A DNA stretch of 64,000 nucleotides. It comes from Sipunculus nudus (taxonomy: Eukaryota > Annelida > Sipuncula > Golfingiida > Sipunculidae). Each line of letters opens with the position of its first letter. The first letter of the stretch is position 1. Shown piece by piece: positions 21,801 through 36,800 of the stretch. The notes under the pieces are model-generated. The model was not told the DNA's origin. It did no database searches and saw only the letters and a list, made by a program, of their open reading frames with translations. The stretch spans positions 5,298,601 to 5,362,600 of the forward strand of contig CM049319.1 of assembly GCA_026874595.1 (NCBI GenBank), read 5' to 3'. Position numbers and translations under genes: made by a program.

Positions 21801-24800
21801 AGGAAGGGTCATCAGAACTAACAGTACAGGGACCACTGACAGACACTGCCCAGCAGCCAGTAGCCGTACAGCCAACCAGTGCACCTGCTAATACATCCCT
21901 TAATTCATCAATACTGCAGTTCCAATCACCGAAGAAGATCAAACCAAAATCACCAGAGAAAGATGAAGAGGAAGGGGAGGTATGTGATGGGAGTGGCCAA
22001 GCCTAATTGACAGTTTATTTGTATATGGGAGGAGCTAGGCAAATGAATGACAGTTATTTTGTGGTGGAAGGGGCAATGAAAATAATGACTTTATGCGGCT
22101 TTAATAACTCACAGCAAATTGTTTGAATGACTGCTTTTAGGTAATTACTATAAAACAGATTTTCCTGTATTTGAAATTTACCAGATCCTTAAAAGACATC
22201 CTTTATTTACTGCATGCATTAAGAATTTAAATGTTACTGACAAGTTTAGGTGCCAAGGTCATCTTTTTAATATTAATTATTAAATTTCAAAATGATATCA
22301 ATTGTATTAATTTGATCATATATGCTTTTGTCAACAAGTTCCTTAAATAATATCACTGGTCAATTGATGAGATTATTCAAACTATGTATGTTTGTTCCTG
22401 TCCCTGGAGATTCAATAAAGGTAAGTTATATTCTCACTCAGGGACTTACATTATACGTTGCTGTAGCTTTTGAACATGTCTCACAATCAGCAGACTGGCA
22501 TGCTTGGAGAAGGTCATGTGGTTAACACCCGAGTCATCGTCAAGCACTGCAGTCTTCTGATGAAGTGGTTAAAAGCTACAGCAACATACAATGTTAGTCC
22601 CTGAGTTGAGAATTTACAAACCTTTATGGATCGGATTATTCTTCCCTGCCATCTAATATATGAGTTGTTACTATTGATTCACTTGTTTATTTAGTGACAT
22701 AAGTTCATGTTATATTTTATCTGTTACCAGTGTTGTCCAATCTGCTTTGAATCGTGGACCAACTCGGGGATTCATCGTCTGGTTTCACTCAAATGTGGTC
22801 ACCTGTTTGGACAAAGGTAATTCCCGTGATTCTACATGTGTGTGTGTGGGTGTGTACCAGTGGTGTGCCAGTTAATCATTTATCTTGATGATGGGTAGTT
22901 TTCTTTTATAATTGATTAAATTGGTTGTATTTTTGCATAATTGATCTCAAACGATTTTGTATGTACATCCAAAGAAGTCATATGAACCAGAAAAAATATG
23001 CTGACCAAGTCAGTGGGATAAGAAAGACTGGACACCAAGTAGGGAACAGCATTTTCCCAGTCAGCTCTTTAAAAAATATCTCTAACAATTAAAGAAAAAA
23101 ATATTGTCCTTGCAGATTGTTAGTTTCTAATAAGGAATTTCATGTTGTCATATGTCTTGTAATTGAAGAATTGAATATTTTCTATTTGTAGTTGTATAGA
23201 GAAATGGCTAAGGGGCCAGGGTGGAAAATGTCCTCAGTGCAATGCTAAAGCTCAACGCAAAGATATCCGAGTCATATATGCCAAAGCTCTTAAGGTAAGC
23301 TTTTTCTAAGAGGCATGATGCATCACATTGAAAATACAAAACTTAATTAGTGCTTGGAACTGCCTGTGTTTATTGTTTCTTTATCTGTCATTGATGACTG
23401 AAATGAAATGGCTATATTTATGAAACTGGCTATATTTATTGAGTAGTCTTTGTACCACTAAAATTTTGAATTTGTGTTTCTGTAAAAACCAGTATAGTTC
23501 AAATACTGGTAACTTTTTGTGTAATTTTTCTGTCTTTCTCATTTGTTCAAACAATATTGTAAGGTATTCATTCACAAGTATATGATTGTAGTGTAAAAAA
23601 TTATATTTATATTATAATAATATTATAATATATTCAGCCTGATCACCTTCAGAAATAAAGGTTAAAGCCTCGTTTAACTAGATCTAGATTTCGACTTGTT
23701 TGGTCTCTGTTGTAGTAAGATCTGCTAGCAAAGCGTTTGTATGTCATTTGAGACATTTAGACATTTCAGATACTTATATTACCTGAAGCAGAGGGCTGTA
23801 TGGACATTGATAAATAAATATACTGTAGATTCAGATAATATCGTGGGCTTAAAATTTCGTGGTTTTTGTACAAACCGCATATCGTGGGGTATTTGAATTC
23901 GTGGACAGACAAAGAAAACTTTAGGAAATTATGTTTATTAATACCGCCATGTGCGCAAGGAAGACGAGCCCGATGTGCCCAGGTGGTTCGGCTTTGATGC
24001 TTATCACAAGGTGCGCCTGTACCGCGGTCAGTCGGGTCAGTGTTGAACAAACATGCTCCGCCCGACCCGTGCCTAACAAAGAATTAATCAGCCGTGACCG
24101 ACACGTGCCGGGCGATACATCGGCTGTTAGTTGTAACACCCCATACATCGGCTATCAGTTGTAACACCCGATCACACCACCTTCACAGAAAACGTAAACC
24201 ATCACTTGACCGGAGGAAAAATGATACGGGACCGTCCACATGAAGGTTTTAAACTTTTTTTTAAATCTAGGCGGTAGTCACATGTGGCGCCTGTAAATCC
24301 CTGACGGGGCGGTGAGACGAGACACGGTTCGTTCGTCATTCATCATGTCAGCTATATTTGGAGATTATAAAGAAATAATTTTCCTAATATAATATACTGT
24401 GACGCTTACTGACGCTAACATATATGTACAACTATCGGCAATATTCGGGAGAGTTACCGCCTGTATGTATTTTTATTGGCTCACTGTTATGCACGCAAAT
24501 GTTGTCGTCATATTCGGAATAAGTGCGGTTATCGCGGTAATGCAAATGAGTTTACACGGCCCTTGTATTTTAGGCCAATAGGTAGCGTAAGTCTCGTTTA
24601 ATCTCTATTGAAAGAAGGATGAAAAGGGTGGTTCCGAAAAAGCGGCGCCTCGATAGCTGTGGTTACGAACATTGGAACCTGTGTACCGTTCTTGGCGTGT
24701 CAGATCTACCGCTTTGCACGACAAAAATGTGGTATTGTTCTTGAATTTTTTTCACCCGATATGTTAATAAGAGGAAATGTGGGGATACGTTTTCAGTTTA

Positions 24801-27800
24801 AATTACAATTTGATATTGTTTTATTTTAAAGATATCAGGGGGGCCGTGTTTGTACGATATAAGGGAAAATAATTCAATTGACAAAAGAATATTTATAAAT
24901 CCCGTATTTTTATAGTAATTTACGAAAAGCAATTCATTGCATTTAATAAATGTATCAAAAACAATCATAAAATAGTAATAAACAATTTTTGATCTTTATT
25001 GAAAATTCAGCCAGCGGTAACAATTATATATATAAAGTTGACCACCAGCTGCCGTTAAGATACCGTATTTCCTTTGACCGTATAATTTTTTTATCGTTGG
25101 AATCATGAATTTGTGGATTATCTTGATCCACGAAAACCACGAAAATAAAATCCCAACTAATATTTCTGAATCTACAGTATCTTGTTATTTTAGTTGAATT
25201 TTACATGTGATAATAATATTCTTTTCTCTTTAAGGTACATATGTTGATCAGATGTTGAGTTTATGTATAAAGTTGGTTTGCTTTAACAAGAGTACAAAAT
25301 TCTGATGGAATGTGTATTTTTACAGCATTGATACTATTTTCAGTCAATAGATACCACAGAGAGAGACAGAGCTCTTCAGGATTTGGAGAAAGAAAAGGAA
25401 GCTCGACGCAAGGCGGAGGTGGAGGCAGCACAGGCTCGGCTGAGATACCAGATGGCCATCGACGAGTGCAATAAACTGAAGCAGGAAATAGAACGACAGA
25501 GGCAACAGTTACAAAATATAAGGTAGAATGGACTGATCATCCCTCTGTTTAATTATGCAGAATATTAAATGTGTGAAAATACTTCCTTCGTCTCTAAGAA
25601 ATTTTGATTTTATACAGTTTGACGGTAGCGACACCTGTTTAGTGACTAAGATTCCTTGTCAGAAGTAAAATGTCTCTTTGATTAAAGTGTACGTGTTTGC
25701 CTCGGCTCCAGCTGCAAATTTAAATCAGTACCATTGTTGTATTTGCTGCAAGCTGTTACTAGGTTTCTGGGAATCTGACTCGCTCTGCTTTTCATCAACC
25801 ATGTGCGAATAATGCTTAGTATATTCTGTTTCCTATAAAAATTACTATTCGGGGTAAGAAACTTTAAATTGCATCAGCCACTTATTGCTTTAATGCCAAC
25901 AACAGTTCCCTTTATTTCCCATCCTATGAGACTAAGAGTATTAACCTTACAGTAAGTCGGTATTAGAAAGTAACCTTTAAATCTTCTTACAACTTGACCA
26001 TATCAAAAGTAATCAATGAAGATCTGCCTACAATTTGGAAGTTTCATTGTTTTAATATTACCTTCATAAAGGAAATTATGTTTTCACCCATATCTGTCTG
26101 TCTGTTTGTTTATAAGCAAGATTAATCTAAAAACCATTGAATTGATTTCCCTGAAACAGGAGGGCTGGGGAAATGTTGTAAAATTTAGCCTTGTAGGGGT
26201 GTTGGTTTTTAATTTGTAATGTTGTTGAACTGTTGGATATTGATGACTGCTGCAGGAGTGCAGGTTCTGCTGCAGCCTTCACTGGACCCAGTGCCACCCA
26301 GCAGTCACAGAGCGGGAACAAGACGGTCTACGCAGCTCATACAAACATAAAAATATTTGAGGTAAGAACAAAATGACACGGAACATTCTTTTTCATCTCC
26401 ATACAAAATACCTGTATGTGCATAATTGTGTATCAGCTGAACCATATTAGAGTTAGTTGTATTTTGTGTACTAAATGCGGGGGTACCACCACAAGCTGTC
26501 AACACGATTGTTGATACACCTGGGATCATCAGGGAGGAACTCTTATACAGTGAAACTCCTCTGAGTCAGACTCTCAAGGGACTGCAGGATTTTGTCCTGA
26601 TTAGGGAGTTATCCTGAATAGAGTAGTTGTGTTAATTTGTCATTTATTAAGACTGGTATTTTAATTAATTGTACATTTAATTTGAAATTTATAAATTATA
26701 TTTAAAGGGGCCCAATCACATATAAAGCATGTTGAATTGACACGAAAAATAACTTCTTTCCTTTAAATTAAATTTTTGCCTGCCAAAATATTGCCCGGAA
26801 ACCGTTTGCTTACTCCTGGAAACGAGTGTTAAAAACAGTGGACCGAGCGCAATCACAGGTGTCAACATAAACACAGCGTGTGCAGCGTCCGGTTCACAAC
26901 ATGTCAATCAAAAGATTCCTTGACTGACTTGGCCCAAAAAAATGCAGTACCTGTTTCTGCTGGCTGAAACATCACGTGTTGCGGGTCACAATCAGACCTC
27001 CGGTCATGCGGCCTTGTTATGGTAAACAGACCAAGGTTGACCGTGTTTACCAACAGGCAAAACAATAATAACAAGCTGTTTAACAGCCGTATACAAGGTT
27101 TTTGAGACTAAATGCTGGTTTTGCTGGAAAACTTTGTACAAAGCAAAACTGAACTGATAGTGTGAAATAATAGGCATAATATTGCTCCTAATTATGTCCC
27201 TTTCAGGTGTATTCTGAAAAGATTAAATATATATGTATAAGTAATATATAATTATTTATATATATATATATATATATATTGTAAAATAAATGAAGAACAT
27301 GAATAAGAATCTTGAGCTGTGGTCATCGAGATCATGAAGCAAAGATAATTAAAACTCCGAAAAATCTACAGCCTTGAAGTTGATACAAACAACCTTTTAA
27401 TGAATCATGTGAGGAACGCCTCACCACACATTTGCTGCAACAAAGTACAAAATGTTGCTGACTAATTAATGCTAACTGTGCATGATGCTGATCACATAGC
27501 ACGAGTGGTAGTCTTTGGTGGTGGTCTTGTTGAAGAAAAAGCCGTATGAGACCCTACAGTTATTTTGTTTGGTTGGCTGGCCAATCCTAATTGAATAATA
27601 ATTGTGAAGTCTACACACAATTGCGAGATTTCTGAAATAAACTAAGGTTTCGAAGTATATTCACATGTAACATATGATGGTTCACCAAATTACACTTTTC
27701 CTTTGGCTGTTGTTTTGACCAAAACAGGTCATACGAGGACATTACCTCGGAGTGCCTTATCCCGGCAGAAAAAAATAGAACTTGTGATGTCTGTTCACTT

Positions 27801-30800
27801 CAGAGGGTCTAATATGTACTGGATACGCAGACGGGATGGGAAAGTTTGTCCGTTGTCCGGGATAGTGAGTTGTCCGCTTTACTGAGTTTACGTTTAACAT
27901 AATATAGAGGCAAATTTGAAGGGACTGAGTGTCCGCATTAGTGGGTTGTCCACCTTACTGAGTTGTCCGCAAGTAGGAGTTATACTGTATCTGCTGTTTG
28001 TAACCTTAATATAATCCCTTGAACCTTTTATAAAAATAGACCAAAAACTCTCATTCCACCACACACAAGCTTTTCTTTCTGTTTATATCCATGTTGTTAT
28101 AACGTGGGGGCCAAACATAATAATCCTAATGCACTCAACAAGGACACCCTGGCAGCAGGTCAGACAATCCCTGCATTTTGCAAAGGGTGTTTTGCAACAT
28201 TTCAACTTCTGCACATATACTACCAACCATTTTAAGTGACATGATTTTCTGTTTGTCATCATTGGCACATGCACTGTGTTTACCGTAAAATCTCCACTTA
28301 AAACCGCACTTCCTATTGAAACCGCACCCAGACTCCACCGAAATTCCAGGTGAGACACCGCAAGGGGCTCAAATACTAAGAACCCCCCTTTGAAACCGCA
28401 CCAACTTTCGCTACGGAATGATTTGACAAAAGACACAATCAAGCTATCATCTAGAAATGAACACGCGTAGGTTGCGACTCGGCCATTCCTGTCCACTTTA
28501 AAATTCCTTGGGCATTTTATTTAAACACATCATCACACTTATTTGCAGGGTCACTCAAGCATGAAGTTTGGGAAGACGTAAGGGCCGGTGAACCTCTGCC
28601 TGTTTATACAGATTTTATATTCTGTGCCGTATTCTTGTTTGCTACTGTTTGGTCATTATATTTTTGAAAAAATATTCTGCTGATCCATTTCAAGTTACTG
28701 TATATTTTAATTCTAAAAGTAATATTTTGAAATCTTAATCTATGATGAAAATTCCATTTTCTGGAATTACTCGGAAGATTCAAATCATTTTCATACCGGT
28801 TACTTCGGTCACATCGTACGTTGACATCCATCCATGTCACAATTTGCTGGTGCATTTGAAAACATCGCTGGTCAGCTTAACTAAATATCAAAGTAACTGA
28901 AATCACCTTGTCGAGATACGCACGTATAGGAAACATGACGCTTGAAAACGAGTGATTTTAAGGTAAAATAAAGTGGCCAGTCGGGGTAAGCAAGTTTTTT
29001 CCTGAAGAAAGTTTCCATGCGGGGAGCCATTTTGTCAAGGCAGTGTTCGCGCAAGGCACGCTGGGACGAAATAGGTGGCTGTTCTGTTTACCACCCACCG
29101 CGTACAGCCGTTCAAAATAAGCTTAGCAGAATACCGGGGCGTTTCAGCACATGGCGGCACTCAAACTTGATTTTAAACGATCGTCTGCCATTGTGTGACT
29201 CTATACGATAACAGCTTTTTGTTCATTTAACGTTTTAAACAAATAATCATTGCTAAATAATGCCGCAATTCGCGCAAATGGGTTTAAAGTAGGCTTTTAT
29301 TTAAATTTTGCTTGACCATGCCCAACGAAATGGACCGCTGTGTGTTACAGCAGGGTTGTTGTAAACGTATTATTTGGTGACAGTTACCAATATTTTATAA
29401 CAAGTTATATATCACACGAAAACTAATCAGCAATATTTAATTTATAAATAACAAATAATCGTAAATAATACATTTACACACGGCTCCCATGCATGCGAGA
29501 CTGCTGCTAACAACGGCCTTCGAAAGTTGCAATATTATCGCCCACTCGTTGGCCAAAAAACGATGTCTGTCAGGAAGATATTCAGGAAACCCTTCTAGTA
29601 TAAACCGCACAGTGCTTTCAGGAAATCAACCTGATTTCAAGATTTTGAATTTCTTGATTAAACCCCGGTTTTAAGTGGAGATTTTACGGTACTAACACCT
29701 AAACAAGCTCAGACATCCATCACAGAGGCGGTATAAGAACTTTTCTTGACAGGAGTAACCTCTAGTTCATTAATATGTATGCAGAGTAAGCTAGAAATCA
29801 CATAAATTCTACAGATACAGCAGTCAGCCATGTGTGTCAGAACAAAGACTGATCAGCTTGGCCTTTTGGAAAGGCCATCAGGACTGGCTCCCTAGATTGG
29901 CGATTCTAGCAAAAAATCATTTAGAAAGTCCAGCGTCATCGACACCAGTGGAAAGAATATTTAGGTTTACGGGCAAAGTGTTCCCGTCTGACAGATCCTT
30001 AACTGACAAAAAACTTGAGTCTATGATATTTATTAAATGCAATTTAAAATGCTTAAATGAATTGGTCGAACTAAAGATAAACTCAAGGTGAGTTTATCTT
30101 ATTCAATCATCTGAAGATTAGCTCACTCTAAATCACACATGTCTTGGGTTTGCTGGCAGTCATAGCCCAGTGGGTTCACTAAATACTCGCAGGAGGTTTT
30201 TTCACAACCTATACTCATTTTATTGCTGTACTATAATGAAACGGTGAACTCAAGGTGAACTAGCAGAATATAGCAAAACACAACCCTGCACAACACATAA
30301 AAAATGGCATACCTACAAGTAGATAGACACCAAAGAGGATAAACTACTTATAAAACTGCAAGATTGTTTAAGTTTTCTTTATCAGTAAATATATGCAGAG
30401 TTTTGGATGACATCAGTGTTGAGCCGAATTCAAGGTAAATTAGCAATGGCACTGTGTGTTCCCTTTTATGCTGTTTTCACATGATCTGGTTAAGTTAACA
30501 AATTGGCATGATTGTTGTGGGGTCAGCTTATAAAGGGAAGATTTGATAAGGATAATTTTTCATGGAGTCTACAATCTAGGTCTTCATTCTCATTTTCTGT
30601 AAAGTGTAGGACAAACAGTTACATGGTTTCCTACATTTGATGTTGTTTTACAGGCTGGAGGTTGCCGTGTGATGGCCTACTGCTCTCGCCTTGCTACTCT
30701 TCTTGTTTCTCAGCCATCTGCTAGTCCTCTCTTCCCAGGGTTTGGGGTGAAAAAAGTGAGTAATATATAACTCATTTAGGATTATGATTGCTTGAAAGAA

Positions 30801-33800
30801 TAGGAAATAAACCATTGATTGCATCTGAAAATTTCCAGTGCTTTATTGTGAGTGTTCAGATGATTACCAGATATTTGTTGTTTTTTTTTTATCATATACA
30901 GGCCTTCCATTGTGGGAACTCTATTGTGGGCCAGTGTCAAATCGTAACATGAAATTTCTTAAACATTTTATCCCTAGAACAGTCGACCTTGTTTTTACAT
31001 ATTTGAAAGCCAAAAAGAATCCGCCTGTGTTAATAACTGCATCTGTAACCACTTTATCAGGTAATCTAATGTTGGCAGTTTTACATAAGAGAAAAGTTCA
31101 ATCTTTAATAATTAAATAAGAGATTAAAGATGAAAAAGAGCTAGTGTCAGTCTTTCACCCAAAGAAACAAATTGGTTAGAATGTGCCAAAATCAGGACCC
31201 ACATTCATTTTATTATGCATGATTATTTTTTAAGGAGACTTTTCATTATTTATGACTTTCATTATTTAAGTAATGCCAGTAAACATTTTATAGCGTATGA
31301 TGATCTCAGCATCATCCCATTTGTATGTCTTTAAACCATTTTTAGCTCAGCTGACTATAAGTCATCTGAGCTATAGTCGTGGTCCATTGTCCATCGTCCG
31401 TCTGTCTGTCCGTCCGTCCGTAGATGTGGCACGTTTTGAAACCCTAAGACCTAGGAATCCAAATTCAGCATAATGTTAGATGTCCCCAAGATCTCCTACC
31501 AAGCCGAAAACTGGGTCTTTGCGACTTCGTTCCTCTGAGATATTAAGGAAAAACCTCAATTTTTTAGTAAAATCCTATTTTCACATTTCAGGACTGCCTA
31601 ATATCAAAACCACTCATCTGTTTTTCCTCATATTTACCATAAATATTCCTCTATATAGTTCCTATGTACATGCCAGAAATTAACTCTGTTAAGTATAAAT
31701 TCTTTAAGTTATGGGCCCAAACATGATGGACTTTGTAAAAAATCAGGAAAAATATTTACTCACTTAACATGAAAAATTTGAAACTAGAGTCTATTTTCTC
31801 AAGTATATAACTATGTTTAATTAAGATTCAATTGTTTACCCAAAATTAGATCTGAATTTTGTAAATTTTTTAAGTTATTAGCATAAAAAAAGTACCTTAA
31901 ATTTTGCCCAACTTTGACCATGGCACGTTTTTTTCCTGTAAGCACCATTGATTTCATTTTCACAGCACGTAAACATAAATATTTAGTTTGTCTAAATCTG
32001 AAATTTGAAAATAAAAGCTTGAAAATTAAGCTAGTTATTGAATTTTTAGCTCAGCTGACTATAAGTCATCTGAGCTATAGTCGTGGTCCATTGTCCGTCG
32101 TCCGTCCGTCTGTCCGTCCGTCCGTCCGTAGATGTGGCACGTTTTGAAACCGTAAGACCTAGGAATCCAAAATTCGGCATAATGTTAGATGTCCCCAAGA
32201 TCTCCTACCAAGCCGAAAACTGGGTGTTTGCAACTTCGTTCCTTTGAGAAATTAAGGAAAAACCTCAATTTTTTATTAAAAACCTATTTTCACACTTCAG
32301 GACTGCCTAATATCAAAACCACTCATCTGTTTTACCTCATATTTACCATAAATATTCCTCTATATAGTTCCTATGTACATGCCAGAAATTATGTCTGTAT
32401 TATTTAATTTAAAAAAGTTATGGGCCCAAACATAATGCATTTTGTAAAAAATCAGGAAAGATATTTGATCACTTAACACAAAAAACGTTAAAGCTATGGA
32501 CCCTTTTCTCCAGTAAAATAACTTTAATTAATCAAAATTAAATTGTATACCCAAAATTAGATGAAAATCTTGTAAATTTTTTAAAATATTATTAAAAATA
32601 AAAAATTGGTACCTTAAATTTTGCCCAACTTTGACCATGGCACGTTTTTTTCCTGTAAGTGCTGTGGATTTAATTTTCACAGCATGTTTTTGTTAGCATT
32701 TCAACTGTGAACACCAAAAATTTGAAACCAGATGATCAAAAACTGTAGATTTTAATCAAGTTTTCAAGCACCATATAACATATTGTTTACATCAAGCTAG
32801 TGTTATGCAGTTTGCAAGAGCTCAGCTCCCCAGCTTCAAATCTAAGTTCCTTAAATTCGGCATACAGTTAGATGTCTCCAAAATGCCCTACCATGCCAAG
32901 AATTTGGTCACTAGGACATTCGAGATATTAATGAAAAACTTCATTTTTCCATAAAAAACCCATTGTTACACTTCAAAACTGCCTAATATCAACACCACTG
33001 ATCTGACTTTAATCATAAATAATATACATATTTTTCATTCTCTATGCACGTGCCAGAATGATGTCAGTATTGTGTAATTGTTTTAAGTTATGGGCCAAAA
33101 CATAATGCACTTTGTAAAAAATCAAGAAATATATTTACTCCCTTAACAAAAGCATTGCTGAAGCTAGAGATTTTTTTGTCAGGGATGTAACATTATTTAA
33201 TCAAGATTCAATTGAATACCCAAAATTAGTTCTGAATTTTTCAAATTTTATTTAGTATAAATATAAAATTAGTACCTTAAATTTTGCCCAACTGTGACCA
33301 TGGCACATTTGTTTCCCGTGAGCACTGTTGATATAATTTTCATATCATGCACACATAAGCATTTCAGCTTTTTAGTTTAGAAAGCTGAAAGAAATTGGCC
33401 AAAAATTATAGCTTTTATTAATGTTTTTTATGAGACCCTGTCAGACTTTGGCTCTCTTCAGCCCCTCTTGAGTCACCTGTATGTTGACCTTGTTGACCTT
33501 TCATCAAATTATGCACGCTTGAGGCGAGGCATACATGGAATCCAGGCAGCTAATGGCAAGCCACAGTTGATCCAGGTGTCCAACCCAACTCATCTAGTAG
33601 TTTTAACCAAGAACATAACAAAAAACAATAAATTAATAAATTTTTATTGGTTTTTAATAACAAATTAAAGAAAAATAGAAAAGGAATTTGTTAGTTTATA
33701 ATAACAGGAAATTAACTTGCAGTTACTGATGATATAAGAATCTTGTATCGATGGGTAGAATATCACATATTCCAAATAACACCATGCAGTCACCTATGGC

Positions 33801-36800
33801 ATTTTTCAGTTCAATTTTAATGATAAAGAAGTAAATTTTATTATTCATTACTAATCATTAGGGATCATATGAAGGAAATTAGACAAAGATGCAGTTGATA
33901 ATATTAACCTAGATTCCTGCTGTGTCTAGTGTGTACATTGATGTGAAATTAGTCCAAAATGAATTTTTTACAGTTATTTTTAATATAAATAAAAGCCATA
34001 AAACCAGGTACTTATGATCATTATTTAAATGTGTGAATTTTGTATATTCTGGATTCTCAACATCATTGTTTGGTGAAAACTGAATAAATTCCAGACATGG
34101 TGCAAATACTTTGTAATTGTATTTAAATACGAATATGATTTTGTACTCCATTATAAAATTTCTTGCATAAAGAATGGGAATTCAGGTAAAAATGAAAATA
34201 TATGAATACTTGTGCAAATACTTTCAAAATGTATTCATGAATGCATTCATGAATATATTCTTTAATATTATTTTAATAATCATATCAGTTATATTTCATT
34301 TTAAAAAATCATATGATTCTCTTATTATTTTTAATAAAAAATTATATTTGGGACAATATTTGTATTTTTTTTAATAAATAGTTAAACTCTTATATTATAT
34401 GTTCTGCTTATAAGTTATATGGCCAAGTCAAAATCTGTGTGACAATAGTACTCCATTTGTTAATAAAATAAATGAAATCAATCCTCTTCCCTGTCTCCAA
34501 AGGTACTATCAAAATCATACATAAGCTAAACAACAACTCATAATACAGCTTATATTTATTACCACACAAAACCAGCATGTGCCTCATTTCTAAATAATAT
34601 TTTTTTATCATATATAACAGCTGAGCGTCGTGACCCATAGGTCCCTTGTTTTTCTGTAGTCTTTTGCTTTGATTGCAGATGCAGGGTCCCACTCAAGGTC
34701 ACTGGAAGTCAGCTATGCCAGGGTTTCTGATTTGTTACAGTCACTGGGGGAGATCCCTGCTGTGACAGGTGTACAGTTATTCTCATATCACCACCCCAAT
34801 CATCCCCCCCCCCCCCAAACCCAACCCACCAAGTGTTATGCAGTAATTGTTATTGTTTTCACTGTATCTCCTTAATTGTAATGCTGTTTCCACTCCGATA
34901 TGCAAAAACTTTCACTGAAAAAATAATTCAAGGTGTAATCCAGAAGATGCAATGTTGTGTAATGTAGCATTTTTAAAGAAATCAATTTTCTTTTAAATGA
35001 TTTTAACAAATATAAATGAACCCATCAGTATGCTTAAATTATTATAAAATATGAAGCACATTATGGATAAATAAAGACACAATTAAAAATTGTGAAATCT
35101 AAATCAAGTGTTAATCAAGTATTATTTTTATATATTTATTGTTTTGCAGATTTAAAAGATATATTTTTGTGGTAAAAAATAAATAAACATTTGTATGCAT
35201 GATGTGGTGTTATCTGACAAGATTGAGATTTATGATGATGCAATTGAGAATTATTAATCAACTTTTATATTCAGATATATATGTTAAATTGGAAATGTAT
35301 AGAAATATAAACTTAAATTAGAAAATAATTGATGTGATAAAAAAATCAGGATTTAATACAAACATTTGTTCATTATTTTCCTGCCTCAGCAGAATTTGAG
35401 ATCAGGCTTTGTTTGCCCTGTTTAATTTTGTTAATTAGCTATATTTCAACTGTATACATTTCATAAAAAATACATATATATTTGATAATATATATTATAC
35501 AAAAAAATAGATGCAATTGAACAAATGTGTAAACTACTGAAATGTCAACAGTTAATCAAAAAGCCAACTAATGATCATGGTAATAGTACAGATCATTTGT
35601 TCACAAACTGCTCACATGCTTTAGTTTCAACATTAGGAAACACATGGTCAGGTCACAAAATATTTTTTTTGCAATAATTTCTTGCTCATCAATACAAACC
35701 AATCATATAAACCAACCATGGCCTCTATTACCTCTTCCTCTTACACTTTATCTCCATTTGATATTATTTTAGATTTTTACCTTCAAGGTTAACGTCAGCT
35801 GAGCACAGTGACCCATAGGTCCCTTGTTGATGATTTAAAGATTGGTTCTGTGTGTGCATTGTAGTTGTTATTTGTAATTATTCTTAAGGCTTTTTTTTGT
35901 AATTTTTCTAATCTATTTGTGTCAGAACCCCATATTAGGATTCCGTAATTTAATTGGGACAGAATAAGTGTATCATATATGGTTTTAAGTATGTGTATTG
36001 GTAGGTATTGTTTTAATTTATTTAGTACTCCTATGTATTTTCTCCATTAGATATTATTTTAGATTTTTACCTTCAAGGTTAGGGCAGCTGAGCACAGTGA
36101 CCCATAGGTCCCTTGTTTTTTTTACATTTTCATAAACCAGCATTCTAGATGTGAAAATTGTGCATTTGTTTTATACTGCTGGTTAGTTCAGGTGCCTTCC
36201 AGCAGATGGCAGCACACACTTGATTGGCGACTCAATCCCATGTGGGAAGGCCCCTGACCCTCTTCTGATTCAACACCCACCTTCCACTCGTACCCATAAA
36301 AAATGCTTTAATTGCAGATTATTATAGCAAAATTAAAGTGCTTTCTCTTCCAGAAATGCTGCTCAGGGTATTTAATACAGTTTCATGAAAACAGAGAAGT
36401 TTGGCAAAAAATATGTTAAGACCATGTCTTTCTATTGTCTAATTAAAGTACTGGTGAATATGGTATGTTCTTTTTACCATAACAACATTTATCTTTATTG
36501 CCAGGTGAGTGCCTTGGATTTCAAGACAGCTCAGTATGTGTCTGTCCACAGTAAAGTGATCCGTGACATGGCAGTCAATCCTCACGGGTCAGAGGGCATG
36601 ACCTTGTTGACCTGTGGAATAGACAAAACCATCAAGATAACCAATCTGCTCAGTAATAATGTTGTTCAAAGGTAAGATAATTAATCTGCTCAGTAATAAT
36701 GTTGTTCAAAGGTAAGATAATTAATCTGCTCAGTAATAATGTTGTTCAAAGGTAAGATAATTAATCTGCTCAGTAATAATGTTGTTCAAAGGTAAGACAA

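Noticed and set aside
30901..31119. Open stretch after a strong acceptor-like tract as an extra RFWD3 exon
   Set aside because: It has no counterpart in RFWD3, ends in a stop, and exons 8 and 9 already join in phase. Possibly an unknown repeat fragment.
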